Origin: Pseudomonadota bacterium
Lineage (GTDB): Bacteria; Pseudomonadota; Alphaproteobacteria; Sneathiellales; Sneathiellaceae
DNA: 64,000 nt
Direction of reading: 5' to 3'
Assembly (NCBI GenBank): GCA_024743055.1
Contig: JANSXH010000004.1
Location: 101,729 to 165,728, forward strand
The position numbers and the translations under genes are program-made. Below are positions 34,824 to 42,942 of this stretch, piece after piece. The notes beneath the pieces are model-generated. The model was not told the DNA's origin, searched no databases, and worked only from the letters and a program-made list of their open reading frames with translations. Within the stretch, counting starts at the first letter, position 1. Each line of letters opens with the position of its first letter.

Positions 34824-35501
34824 ATGAGGAAATTTATAACCATCCTGATGATAGTTGCCATGGTCTCCCTGCCGGGCAGATACGCTACTGCTTCGGGAGG
34901 CGATGGCGGCATCACGGAGATAATCGTTTCAGCTCTGACAAAACCGGGTGGTTTTGCCTCTGTTATAATTCTTCAAGCTGTGGTTTTTACAGCAATGATG
35001 GGCCCGCTGCCAAAAATCAAAGCCCCAAATATCTCGCCTATTCTAGGCTTATCACTTACGGTCACTTTAACGGTGGTCTACTTCCTTTATGCAATCTTGA
35101 ATTACGCGCGATACTATCTTTTTTATGTCGCCTATATTCAGCCATTCTTTATGCCATTCTCAACACCGGGCAGCACCGTCTCAACGCAAACTGAGCCTGA
35201 AGAGCCGACCTGGCAGGTCTCGGATCCGAAGGCAGCGACCACAATGGCGGCTGTAGCTGCGGAGGAAGAAGATGATGAACAGGCGGTTATCGATGCGGCT
35301 GTGGAGCGGGCTCTGAAGGACCCCGATCTTGCCTTTAAATATCTCGAATTCGCCTCCCCAAAAGTGCAGGATGCCGTCCTTGCCGCCATCAACAATCAGA
35401 TTTACCAAAGTCTTAGGGGTGAATTGGGAACGGAAAATACCCTGCTGACCCCGGCTGAGACCGGCAACTTCAGCGGTGTACCTGCCGCAGCGGGGCAATG
35501 A
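34824..35501 (+). CDS. Secreted/membrane protein of duplicated module, copy 2 (family A)
   Basis: 225 aa, paralogue of the 29349 gene. Signal peptide MRKFITILMIVAMVSLPGRY to ATA; hydrophobic segments FASVIILQAVVFTAMMG and SLTVTLTVVYFLYAILNYAR, then YYLFYVAYIQPFF; acidic linker (EEEDDEQ); conserved C-terminal VIDAAVERALKDPDLAFKYL, EFASPKVQDAVLAAINNQ. Signal peptide, second helix and C-terminal block are conserved between copies, the rest has diverged. AAAGGGGGCTTCA precedes the ATG. Overlaps the lipoprotein gene by 4 nt. Confidence 0.8.
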   Translation: MRKFITILMIVAMVSLPGRYATASGGDGGITEIIVSALTKPGGFASVIILQAVVFTAMMGPLPKIKAPNISPILGLSLTVTLTVVYFLYAILNYARYYLFYVAYIQPFFMPFSTPGSTVSTQTEPEEPTWQVSDPKAATTMAAVAAEEEDDEQAVIDAAVERALKDPDLAFKYLEFASPKVQDAVLAAINNQIYQSLRGELGTENTLLTPAETGNFSGVPAAAGQ

Positions 35502-36472
35502 TCATGACAAATCGTATTCGCAAAACAACCTCGATCATCCGCCTGATTCCGATCCTGCTCCTGTCTCTGTTTCTAACCGGCTGCCTTGATGGGGCCGGAG
35601 AGAGTGTTGGAAATCTATTCAGTAGCGGCCCCTCCGCTCCCGAAGACATCGTCGTCAAAGGCACTGCCCTGGAGCCTGAAAATATCCCCTGGCATATGAA
35701 GGCGGCCGTTGCAGCCACTGTTCTGCGCATGAAGGGCGGCGACCCGGCCACTATTGATGCTGAATTCAAAATGCAAGGCAGCGCCGGCATCGGACAGGAT
35801 TCCGAAACCGACATCTCGGATTTCGTCGTCTATAACGTCATGATCAATGATTTCTACCAGCCGGAAAAAGCCCCCGGGGTCTTTCGCCTGGGTGCCCGTC
35901 TCATCATGATGGACCAGACCAGCCGCCGCTTCGGCTTCTCCTTCGTGGCCGACTATGAACTCAGCGGCAAGCAGATGGTTCTCAAGGGCCATAGCTGGGA
36001 TTATATCCGCTCCGCCGCACCGGGTGTGGATACCTATGTGGTGCCGACGGAAACCCTGGAAGCCCTCGATCTCGACCAGGCCCGTGATTATGCCACTTTC
36101 CGCGGCCATGTCCTCGAGAATGCGGTGAAAACCGGTGATGGCGCCGCGGTCGGTAAAAAGAACTACACCATCGTCACCTTCATCCTCGACAAGATCCTCG
36201 AAGAGGACAAAGTTGAAGTCTCCATCAGTGACGTCAAGGAAGGCAATGAGGGCTTCAAGGATGACACGCGCTATGTGGTTCATGACAATGGATGGGTGAC
36301 CGCCGCGATCCCGGGCAGCTTCTCGCTTGGCACCAATGAGGCCTTCTGGATCAAAGCCGTCTATACGCCCAAAAAGAAGGATGAAGGCGTCTTGGGCTTC
36401 CTTGATACAGGGACCTTGATCGGTCTGTTCAACACCGCCAACCTGACCGTCTCCAACACGCCTGATAGCTGA
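35498..36472 (+). CDS. Lipoprotein of duplicated module, copy 2 (family B)
   Basis: 324 aa, paralogue of the 30056 lipoprotein. Lipobox LTGC at residues 26-29, followed by LDGAG. The body matches copy 1 without large gaps (VVKG, VAATVLRMKG, NVMINDFYQP, FRLGARLIMMD, FSFVADYEL, VVHDNGWVTAAIPGSFSLG, LIGLFNTANLT). Starts at ATG 35498 overlapping the family A stop, or ATG 35504. Retention of both genes in both copies suggests that A and B act together at the envelope. Confidence 0.8.
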   Translation: MIMTNRIRKTTSIIRLIPILLLSLFLTGCLDGAGESVGNLFSSGPSAPEDIVVKGTALEPENIPWHMKAAVAATVLRMKGGDPATIDAEFKMQGSAGIGQDSETDISDFVVYNVMINDFYQPEKAPGVFRLGARLIMMDQTSRRFGFSFVADYELSGKQMVLKGHSWDYIRSAAPGVDTYVVPTETLEALDLDQARDYATFRGHVLENAVKTGDGAAVGKKNYTIVTFILDKILEEDKVEVSISDVKEGNEGFKDDTRYVVHDNGWVTAAIPGSFSLGTNEAFWIKAVYTPKKKDEGVLGFLDTGTLIGLFNTANLTVSNTPDS

Positions 36473-36604
36473 TTGGCGAGAGGACAAATCGAAGGCAAAG
36501 CTCTCTAGACCCTAGAAAAGGCCAAATTCCCTTTGACCCTTGTGGTTCAGTATGCAATCCATACGATAGTGAGATATTGAGCCACACTTTTTAGGGGCTG
36601 TCCT

Positions 36605-37030
36605 TTGCGGTATTTTTTTGTTGCGTTTCTGTTGATGTTTTTGAGTGCCTGTGCGGCTGGAGGGCCGCTTTATACGGAGGGTGCTCATAGCGCGCAGGTT
36701 GATCCCGATAAAAGCCGGGTCTTCATGTATCGGGTCAAGCAGTTCAAGCTTTCCGGCGTTATCGCCACCATCCTCGATAATGGGGAGGATATCGGCTCCA
36801 TCACCAATGGCGGATATATCACCTATCTCGCCGACCCCGGAACCCATTATATCCATAGCAGCACAACCGCCCGCGATGAGCCTCTGACCATGGAATTCGA
36901 GGCCGGAAAAACCTATTATATCCGCATGAAGGTGATCGGCGGCGTCTGGAATATTGGCTTGGAGGCCACTCCCATGCTGGAACGAGACGCCCTCCCCGAA
37001 ATCTCCCAAACCCGATATCAGGAGCGGTAG
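36605..37030 (+). CDS. DUF2846-type lipoprotein
   Basis: 141 aa. Signal with lipobox LSAC (Cys16), then a beta-sandwich with SRVFMYRVKQFKLSGVIATI, DNGEDIGSITNGGYITYLAD, PGTHYIHSSTT and EAGKTYYIRMKV, the pattern of DUF2846 as I recall it. Start appears to be TTG 36605; no ATG precedes the signal peptide. It lies 132 nt after the copy 2 lipoprotein, so co-transcription is possible but not evident. Confidence 0.75.
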   Translation: MRYFFVAFLLMFLSACAAGGPLYTEGAHSAQVDPDKSRVFMYRVKQFKLSGVIATILDNGEDIGSITNGGYITYLADPGTHYIHSSTTARDEPLTMEFEAGKTYYIRMKVIGGVWNIGLEATPMLERDALPEISQTRYQER

Positions 37031-37040
37031 GTCAGCTCCC

Positions 37041-37526
37041 TCACACAGTCTCTAACCAATATTTCAAAAATGTCGCTCCCTTATAGTCGATCTCCTCAAC
37101 GAAAGTTGCCCCCATCCGGGAAAGGGCGCCGAGGTTGCGGCGCGACGGCGGGAGGAGGAAGGTGACAAAAGGGATGCGATCATCCTGGCGGGCGAAGGTT
37201 AGGGCTTTTTCGGTGATCCGCCGGCCAAGCCCGAAAGCCTCCGGCTTCAGGACCAGCCCGTAATCCCACTCCTCCCCTTCCTTCTGAAAGCCGCCCCAGC
37301 CGACATAGTCCCCACCCCACAGGATCGCCCAATGCCCGAGCCCGTCACGGTGCCAGCCTTCCTCTTTGGCGGCCACAAAATCAGCAACGGCGGCAAGATC
37401 CCAATTGGAGGTAAGAAGCGGCATATGCGCGGCCATCCGTTGATCAGCCATATGCCCCAAAATCTCTTCAGGTGACGCCTCCGGCAACCGGACGAAGGAG
37501 ATAACCGGTTCAAATCTATTGTCCAT
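37041..37526 (-). CDS. GNAT-family N-acetyltransferase (RimJ/RimL-like)
   Basis: 161 aa. WAILWGGDYVGWGGFQKEGE and DYGLVLKPEAFGLGRRITEK (acetyl-CoA loop) followed by PFVTFLLPPSRRNLGALSRM and GATFVEEIDYKG are typical of the GNAT fold. Acceptor unknown. Last of a run of minus-strand genes downstream of pyrC; a 60-nt gap separates it from the transglutaminase-like gene. Confidence 0.8.
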   Translation of the reverse strand: MDNRFEPVISFVRLPEASPEEILGHMADQRMAAHMPLLTSNWDLAAVADFVAAKEEGWHRDGLGHWAILWGGDYVGWGGFQKEGEEWDYGLVLKPEAFGLGRRITEKALTFARQDDRIPFVTFLLPPSRRNLGALSRMGATFVEEIDYKGATFLKYWLETV

Positions 37527-37586
37527 AGATACAAAAAACTTTCAAAATCCGCATATTTGCTTTGACTCAACCTCTTCAGATTTTGG

Positions 37587-38411
37587 CTATTTATCGCCAG
37601 TTTTCCAGAATGGTTGGAGAGGTGTTAAACGCCCGGTTCCATTCACGCCATTCTCAATGTTACTGATGGAACGCGCCAGCTCTTCGCACGCTTCAACGCC
37701 AGTAATTGTCAGTTGTCGCTGGTTTGGCAAAATATTTCGCCAACTATCCCAATCCGAAATTTCCTGACCGGTCAAGGAAAGGAAATCTCTGGCCAGATTA
37801 ATCCATAGAAACCAGGCGCCGATTGCCTCCCCATGCCCGAAAGAATCCGGATCACAATCTTCATCACGATAATGGTGCCAGGCCTCGACTGAGGTCAAAA
37901 ATTCTCCGGGCGGGAGGTCGGTTGTGTCAAACTCTATTCCGAGATGTTTCTGATGTGCTTCATCAAGTTGCGTATCGATCTGCCGCCACTTTCCATCGAG
38001 AGGTTGCCAGGCTTCGCAGATCCAGTGATCCTCATATTTGTGCGGTATAAAATACCGCGCAAAGCCGCACCGAACCCTTGCTGGAATATCTTTTTCACGA
38101 AGAATACCGCAGGTCATCAAGGCATAATCCCGACAGGTTCCGATTGCCCGCTGAGACAGGTCCCGCTTCTCTGACAACGGTTTTTCATTAAGAACAAGAA
38201 TTTGATCCAGCCTTGCCTCCAACGGCAGCGTCTCGCGGGAAATGTCCTCTAAATCGACATTCTTCACGTCATACAATGCCAACTGATCGCCATGGAGAAG
38301 CATGTCGCGAACATGATTGACGACTTCGCCGACGTCCCCTGATATCGCGGCAATTGCTCCGGCGTGCTTTCCTGGAGAGGAATTAGCACTATGCGTGAGA
38401 AAGGCTTTCAA
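37587..38411 (-). CDS. Transglutaminase-like domain protein
   Basis: 274 aa, no signal peptide. The catalytic triad of the transglutaminase/peptidase core is visible: Cys in AIGTCRDYALMTCGILRE, His in YEDHWICEAW and Asp in WRQIDTQLDEA. Such cytoplasmic proteins may act as proteases or be non-hydrolytic. Starts at TTG 38411 behind GGGAG, 12 nt after the upstream gene, so it is in the pyrC-led operon. Confidence 0.82.
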   Translation of the reverse strand: MKAFLTHSANSSPGKHAGAIAAISGDVGEVVNHVRDMLLHGDQLALYDVKNVDLEDISRETLPLEARLDQILVLNEKPLSEKRDLSQRAIGTCRDYALMTCGILREKDIPARVRCGFARYFIPHKYEDHWICEAWQPLDGKWRQIDTQLDEAHQKHLGIEFDTTDLPPGEFLTSVEAWHHYRDEDCDPDSFGHGEAIGAWFLWINLARDFLSLTGQEISDWDSWRNILPNQRQLTITGVEACEELARSISNIENGVNGTGRLTPLQPFWKTGDK

Positions 38412-38423
38412 TCTTCGGCTCCC

Positions 38424-38912
38424 TCATACCTGACTATGAACCCGGGTGAGGAGGCGGGTGGTGGATTGGAGGAGGAGGGCTTCCATTTCGGTCGGGCTGA
38501 AAAGCGGTTTGAATTTGAAGAGATATTGCGGCAGCAGGCTGCGCAGCAAAAATACGGCGCGGTCGGCGGCCTCGCCTCCTTCATCGGTAAAGATCGTCTG
38601 CCCCGTATCGATATGATAGAGCCGCGCGGTCACCGCCACGCGGGGTCGGCTGAACAATGTGCCGGTATGATAATGGGGCACGGTGATATCGAGGGCGAGA
38701 TCCTCCGGCTTGGCGCCCTCCCTGGCCTCTATTCTTGGCAGGGTTACCAGTTCCATCAGGGCGTCAATCAGGCGGATTTGCAGCGCCTCAGAAAACAATC
38801 CGCCGCTTCCTTTATAAGCGCCCGGGGCAATCACCATGGAGCCGAGAAATACCCGCGGCGGCGCCATATTCGGGCGCTTTTTCAGACTGCGGGAGGGATC
38901 TCGGTCTGTCAC
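38424..38912 (-). CDS. Protein of unknown function in pyrC operon
   Basis: 162 aa, no signal peptide. Features are FLGSMVIAPGAYKGSGGLFS, LALDITVPHYHTGTLFSRPR and VAVTARLYHIDTGQTIFTDE, then a helical C-terminus. I do not recognise the family. A long plus-strand frame covers the same region, but this one overlaps the upstream gene by 4 nt (ATGA) and precedes the next by 12 nt, which supports it as the real gene. Confidence 0.65.
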   Translation of the reverse strand: MTDRDPSRSLKKRPNMAPPRVFLGSMVIAPGAYKGSGGLFSEALQIRLIDALMELVTLPRIEAREGAKPEDLALDITVPHYHTGTLFSRPRVAVTARLYHIDTGQTIFTDEGGEAADRAVFLLRSLLPQYLFKFKPLFSPTEMEALLLQSTTRLLTRVHSQV

Positions 38913-39262
38913 CCCAGCTTCTCCTTCAGGTTCTGTGAAAGGGCATCGAGCAGGATTTCATATTCACTATCGAGCACACATTCCATGGCCTCTTCGCGAT
39001 TACTGATCGCATCGTCATAGGGGATGGGCTTATCGAACTGCTCATCGGTAAGATCAACCACCACGCCGTCGATGCGGTTATAGAAATGCATCACCTCAGG
39101 CAGCTGGGTTTTCAGAATATCGCCGCCAAACAGCTCCTGCGCCACCACCGCCGTGACATTGCACTGCCCCGAATAAGGCGCCTCCGCCGTCCATTGCTTC
39201 GCCGTCTCAAGGGACCAGGACTGCCAGAGCGCGGCGCGGGTTTTTGGCTCATCGAATGTCAT
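38909..39262 (-). CDS. YunG-like small protein
   Basis: 117 aa. The pattern [58 protein letters not shown] resembles YunG-type proteins of unknown function, which contain a Gln-Cys at a papain-like position (GQC), a later His and an Asp. A cysteine-hydrolase-like fold is conceivable. It overlaps pyrC and the following gene by 4 nt each, so all three are translationally coupled. Confidence 0.7.
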   Translation of the reverse strand: MTFDEPKTRAALWQSWSLETAKQWTAEAPYSGQCNVTAVVAQELFGGDILKTQLPEVMHFYNRIDGVVVDLTDEQFDKPIPYDDAISNREEAMECVLDSEYEILLDALSQNLKEKLG

Positions 39263-40332
39263 TCGGATCTCCCTTTAAAGCGCCAGCCGAGGGTTTCGCC
39301 CGCATGGAAGGGGATGAGGCTGCCGCCCGGGGCGGTGATGCTGTCCGGGACCGGGCTGTCGGCTTTTTCGAGGGTGACCGTGCCGTCATTGAGGGGCAGG
39401 CCGTAGAAGGCGGGGCCGTTTAAGGAGGTGAAGGCTTCGAGCTTTTCGAGCGCCCCTTCTTCTTCAAACACGGTCGCATAGCTTTCAAGTGCATAGGGCG
39501 CATTGAACAGCCCGGCGCAGCCGCAGGCGCTTTCCTTGTCCGCGGCCATATGCGGGGCCGAATCGGTGCCGAGGAAGAACTTCTCCGAGCCCGAGGTCGC
39601 CGCTTTTCGAAGCGCCAGCCGATGGATTTCGCGTTTGGCGATGGGCAGGCAGTAATAATGGGGGCGAATGCCGCCTTCGAATATGGCATTGCGGTTGAAC
39701 TGCAGATGATGCGGGGTGATGGTCGCCGCGATATTGGGCCCGGATTCGGCGACAAATGAAGCCGCATCGGCCGTGGTGATATGCTCGAACACCACTTTCA
39801 GCTCCGGCATGTCTTTGAGGAGCGGTGTCATGATCCGCTCGATAAACACCGCCTCACGATCGAAGATATCCACTTCCTTATGGGTCACTTCCCCATGCAC
39901 CAGAAGCGGCATGCCGATGGCCTGCATCCTCTCCAGCACCGGGTAGATATGTTTGATATCCGTGACCCCATGGGCCGAGTTGGTGGTGGCATTGGCCGGA
40001 TAGAGCTTGGCTGCGGTGAACAGACCGGCTTTATGACCGGCCGCGACTTCATCTGCATCAATGCTGTCGGTGAGATAGCAGGTCATCAGCGGCGTGAAGT
40101 TGCTGGCCGCCGGAAGCGCGTCCAGTATCCGCTGACGATAGGCTTCCCCCGCCGCGACAGTGGTCACCGGCGGTGCCAGGTTGGGCATGATAATGGCCCG
40201 GCCGAACTGCGCCGCCGTATAGGGCATGACGGTCGTCAGCATCTCCCCGTCCCGCACATGCAGATGCCAATCATCGGGGGTGCGCAAGGTCAGGGTTGTG
40301 GTCTCAAGGGGAAGCTCGGCGGTATCCGTCAT
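39259..40332 (-). CDS. pyrC: Dihydroorotase (class II)
   Basis: 357 aa, normal for PyrC. Zinc ligands in [10 protein letters not shown]; carboxylated-Lys region [20 protein letters not shown]; metal His in LLVHGEVT and VFEHITT; catalytic Asp in FLGTDSAPH. It cyclises N-carbamoyl-aspartate to dihydroorotate in pyrimidine synthesis. First gene of a coupled minus-strand operon with a YunG-like gene, an unknown gene and a transglutaminase-like gene; a link between these and pyrimidine supply is not known. Confidence 0.95.
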   Translation of the reverse strand: MTDTAELPLETTTLTLRTPDDWHLHVRDGEMLTTVMPYTAAQFGRAIIMPNLAPPVTTVAAGEAYRQRILDALPAASNFTPLMTCYLTDSIDADEVAAGHKAGLFTAAKLYPANATTNSAHGVTDIKHIYPVLERMQAIGMPLLVHGEVTHKEVDIFDREAVFIERIMTPLLKDMPELKVVFEHITTADAASFVAESGPNIAATITPHHLQFNRNAIFEGGIRPHYYCLPIAKREIHRLALRKAATSGSEKFFLGTDSAPHMAADKESACGCAGLFNAPYALESYATVFEEEGALEKLEAFTSLNGPAFYGLPLNDGTVTLEKADSPVPDSITAPGGSLIPFHAGETLGWRFKGRSE

Positions 40333-40468
40333 GGAAGCCTCGGTAAATGTGCGAAAAGTCTGTGCCTATTACATAATCCGGTCCGTCGCTCTTGCCAAGG
40401 GCGCGTTCGTCCCTTACCTGTAGAAATGAGAAATTGTTTTCGGGGGCGCCCGCAGCAGGATCGAGAAA

Positions 40469-41353
40469 ATGACCGGGTTAAAATTGGCACGTCTGGAAGG
40501 TCGCACCGTTCTCAAACTGAGCGGGGCCGATGTTCATGACTTCCTCCAGAACCTGATCACCAATGACATGGATCAGGTCAGTGAAGCCGCCGGTATTTAC
40601 GCGGCCCTGCTGACGGCGCAAGGCAAGTTTCTGCATGATTTTTTTATCCTTGAGCAAGGTGATCATTTTCTTCTTGATGTCGCCAGCGACCGGGCCGAGG
40701 ATCTCTATCGCCGCCTGAGCATGTATAAACTCCGGGCCGATGTCGAGATCAGTGACAGCGGGCTCAAAGTGACGGCGTTGTTCGGGGATGAGACTGCCGA
40801 AAGCGCCGAGCCCGGATCCGTTGCCGCGACAGACGACCGGCTTGTCTTTGCCGATCCGCGCCTTAAAGCCATGGGTTTGCGGCTGCTGGCCCCTGAAGAT
40901 TACAACTGGCAGACCGGCTATGCGGACGCCCAACCCGCCGCGCAAGTAGACTATGAAACCCATCGCCTCGCCCTCGGTGTGCCCGATGGCGGTATTGATA
41001 TCCTGCCCGAAAAAAACTTCCTGCTGGAGGCGAATTTCGAGGAACTCAACGGTGTCAGCTTCACCAAGGGCTGTTATGTGGGACAGGAGCTGACGGCCCG
41101 GACCAAACACCGGGCCAAGATCAAGAAACGCCTGTTCCGCTTCACCAGCCCGACTCCCCTCGCCCCCGGCGACAGCATTACGCTCGCCGGCAAAGAGGTG
41201 GCGGAGGTGCGCTCGACCTCCGATGCGGGCACAGCCGGCATTGCCCTGACCCGGATCGAGCCGCTGGCAGACGCGGCGCCAGCCGACTTCGAACCCGCCG
41301 GGGTTGTATTACACCAGCCGGATTATTTATCCCTGAATTCAACGAATTCCTGA
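40469..41353 (+). CDS. ygfZ: Folate-binding YgfZ/IBA57-type Fe-S assembly protein
   Basis: 294 aa with the aminomethyltransferase-like fold. LSGADVHDFLQNLITNDM near the N-terminus and the signature KGCYVGQELTART identify the YgfZ/CAF17 family, which uses folate to help assemble or repair Fe-S clusters. The Cys of KGCYxGQ is present. ATG 40469, 136 nt from pyrC, which is divergent. Confidence 0.92.
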   Translation: MTGLKLARLEGRTVLKLSGADVHDFLQNLITNDMDQVSEAAGIYAALLTAQGKFLHDFFILEQGDHFLLDVASDRAEDLYRRLSMYKLRADVEISDSGLKVTALFGDETAESAEPGSVAATDDRLVFADPRLKAMGLRLLAPEDYNWQTGYADAQPAAQVDYETHRLALGVPDGGIDILPEKNFLLEANFEELNGVSFTKGCYVGQELTARTKHRAKIKKRLFRFTSPTPLAPGDSITLAGKEVAEVRSTSDAGTAGIALTRIEPLADAAPADFEPAGVVLHQPDYLSLNSTNS

Positions 41354-41692
41354 GCCCATCGTCCCATAACCTGGTTGGACAGGAGTATCCGTACCGTCTC
41401 GCCGGGCCCGATGGTTAGGCTTTCGTTTTCAGGTTATCTTCGGAACAGTTTCAGTCGGCGACGGAAATCTCACATAAAAAGGGTTGTATTCTGCGTCATT
41501 ACGTCGCCTGGCCACAGACCGGTATGCGCGGGACGAAGCCCGGAGGGAGCGATCCTAACCTAACATAAAAGAAACCTCGGCACTCCCATCCCGGAAGCCC
41601 ATAACGTTCCAGCGCCCCTTCCCGGGACCTCCAGAACATCATCCGAATTACCCTTAATACTAGCAAATAGAGATTTATATGTCAAGGGAATT
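41354..41692. other. Intergenic region without a recognisable gene
   Basis: 339 bp between ygfZ (+) and the HxlR gene (-), which converge. Frames here are short, without ribosome-binding sites or protein-like composition. I see no tRNA, strong terminator or repeat. Confidence 0.6.
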
Positions 41693-42109
41693 CTATCGGA
41701 CCGTCTTCCCGGCACGTAACGTCGCCACAAACCCGGCCCGATCTTTGAGCGCTTTCTCCACCATCACCCGGCTGGCAACCGGGCGGTCATCATGGGCACC
41801 ACTCCAGAGGATAATCTCCACCAGAATGGGAGCCAGATCCCGTCCCTTTTTGGTCAGGTGATAGAGAAAACTGCGGCGATTTTCCGGGTCTCGCGTTTTT
41901 TCGACGATGCCATCGGCCTCCAACTGCTTCAGGCGATCCACAAGGATATTGGTCGCGATCCCCTCCTCCGCTTCCAGGAACTCACTATAGGTCCGTTTTC
42001 CGCCCAGCATGATCTCGCGGATGATCAGAAGGGTCCAGCGGTCGCCAAAGGTATCCAGGCCGAAAGCGATCGGGCAGCCGGAGGGCCGCTTGTCCATTTT
42101 TTGTTTCAT
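41693..42109 (-). CDS. HxlR-family transcriptional regulator
   Basis: 138 aa. The HxlR winged helix starts with CPIAFGLDTFGDRWTLLIIR, then EIMLGGKRTYSEFLEAEEGI, ATNILVDRLKQLEADGIVEK and the wing RRSFLYHLTKKG. The Cys near residue 12 in SGCPIAF is the usual redox/electrophile-sensing position. Divergent from a tautomerase gene, with a perfect 16-bp inverted repeat between the starts. Confidence 0.9.
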   Translation of the reverse strand: MKQKMDKRPSGCPIAFGLDTFGDRWTLLIIREIMLGGKRTYSEFLEAEEGIATNILVDRLKQLEADGIVEKTRDPENRRSFLYHLTKKGRDLAPILVEIILWSGAHDDRPVASRVMVEKALKDRAGFVATLRAGKTVR

Positions 42110-42130
42110 GCCGCTACCTTAAAAAAATAG

Positions 42131-42183
42131 CTTGCAAAATGCAATATGTAACTTTATGTAATCTACGTATTGCATTTTGCAAG
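42131..42183. promoter_or_regulatory. 16-bp perfect inverted repeat, HxlR operator
   Basis: CTTGCAAAATGCAATA (42131-42146) and TATTGCATTTTGCAAG (42168-42183) are exact reverse complements separated by 21 bp (centre distance 37 bp). Each arm contains TGCAAAATGCA, itself nearly symmetrical, so two HxlR dimers could bind. Confidence 0.85.
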
Positions 42184-42204
42184 TTAATTAGAAAGGAATC
42201 CCCA

Positions 42205-42621
42205 ATGCCCCTCGCCCTGACCTATACTGACGGTGTTCTGCCCACCGGTGCCGAAGCGGAAATCGGCCGGAAGATTACTGATACTTTCCTCAAATGGCAT
42301 GGTCTCACCGGCAATAAAGTGATGACGGAGAATGTCACCATGCATATTCAGGCCCTACCGCAAGCGGGCTCCCTTGCCGGTGGCAAGCCGGTCGTTGGTG
42401 CCTGGCTGGAATGCAAGACGCCCTCGTTCGCCTTTGCTGATCGCGAAGTTCAGGAGGGCTTCTTCCGCGATGCCACTGACATTATCGAGGCAGCTGCAGG
42501 CGGCAAACTGCCGCGCAACCAGATCTTTTCCAATGTTGTCCATACGGTGGATGGCACCTGGAATATGGACGGACGGGCCCTGACCAATGAGGAAATTGGC
42601 GCTGCGTTGTCTCGTGGCTAG
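42205..42621 (+). CDS. Tautomerase-superfamily protein
   Basis: 138 aa from ATG 42205 (GAAAGGAATCCCC upstream). Met is followed by Pro (MPLALTYTDG), the catalytic Pro1 of 4-oxalocrotonate-tautomerase enzymes; later VTMHIQALPQ and GGKPVVGAWLECK fit a tandem-fold tautomerase. Substrate unknown, perhaps an aromatic breakdown product. The promoter holds the HxlR inverted repeat, so expression is probably electrophile-inducible. Confidence 0.75.
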   Translation: MPLALTYTDGVLPTGAEAEIGRKITDTFLKWHGLTGNKVMTENVTMHIQALPQAGSLAGGKPVVGAWLECKTPSFAFADREVQEGFFRDATDIIEAAAGGKLPRNQIFSNVVHTVDGTWNMDGRALTNEEIGAALSRG

Positions 42622-42942
42622 CCTGCCGCATCATCCGACAGTAAAGGAGGGCCGGTTCCGCGTGCCCTCCTTTACCTCAAAATCCGCATGCAAACCCGAC
42701 CTGTCAGACACTGCCATCCGCCATCATCTTCAGGTCAGCCACATTCTGCGCTCCCGCTGTTTTCACTATTGGACGGGCCGACTGTTTAAATTTCTCGGCC
42801 GAACTCTGAGAATACGAGACATCCGCCGCCTCTTCTTGTGCGGCCCGAAATAAACCCCTGCGACAACATGGACATTGAACTGATGCTATGGCTGCGGGAT
42901 GATGCGGGCAGCGAATCAATTCCGGGCTGAGGAGGGCAAGCA
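42622..42942. other. Intergenic region before gltS
   Basis: 321 bp. It holds AAAGGAGGGC and the complementary GCCCTCCTTT at 42644-42675, an imperfect hairpin that may end the tautomerase transcript. A 71-codon minus frame (TTG 42919 to 42704) has two CxxC-like pairs near its start but no good ribosome-binding site; I leave it unannotated. Confidence 0.45.

Noticed and set aside
35615-36487. 290-codon minus-strand open frame
   Set aside because: It mirrors the copy 2 lipoprotein, which has a lipobox and a paralogue; the minus frame has no counterpart opposite copy 1.
38364-39020. 218-codon plus-strand open frame
   Set aside because: It conflicts with two minus genes that overlap by 4 nt in a run of coupled genes; the plus protein has no domain-like features.
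42704-42919. 71-codon minus-strand frame with two CxxC-like pairs
   Set aside because: TTG start without a convincing ribosome-binding site and lying against the gltS leader; too weak to annotate.
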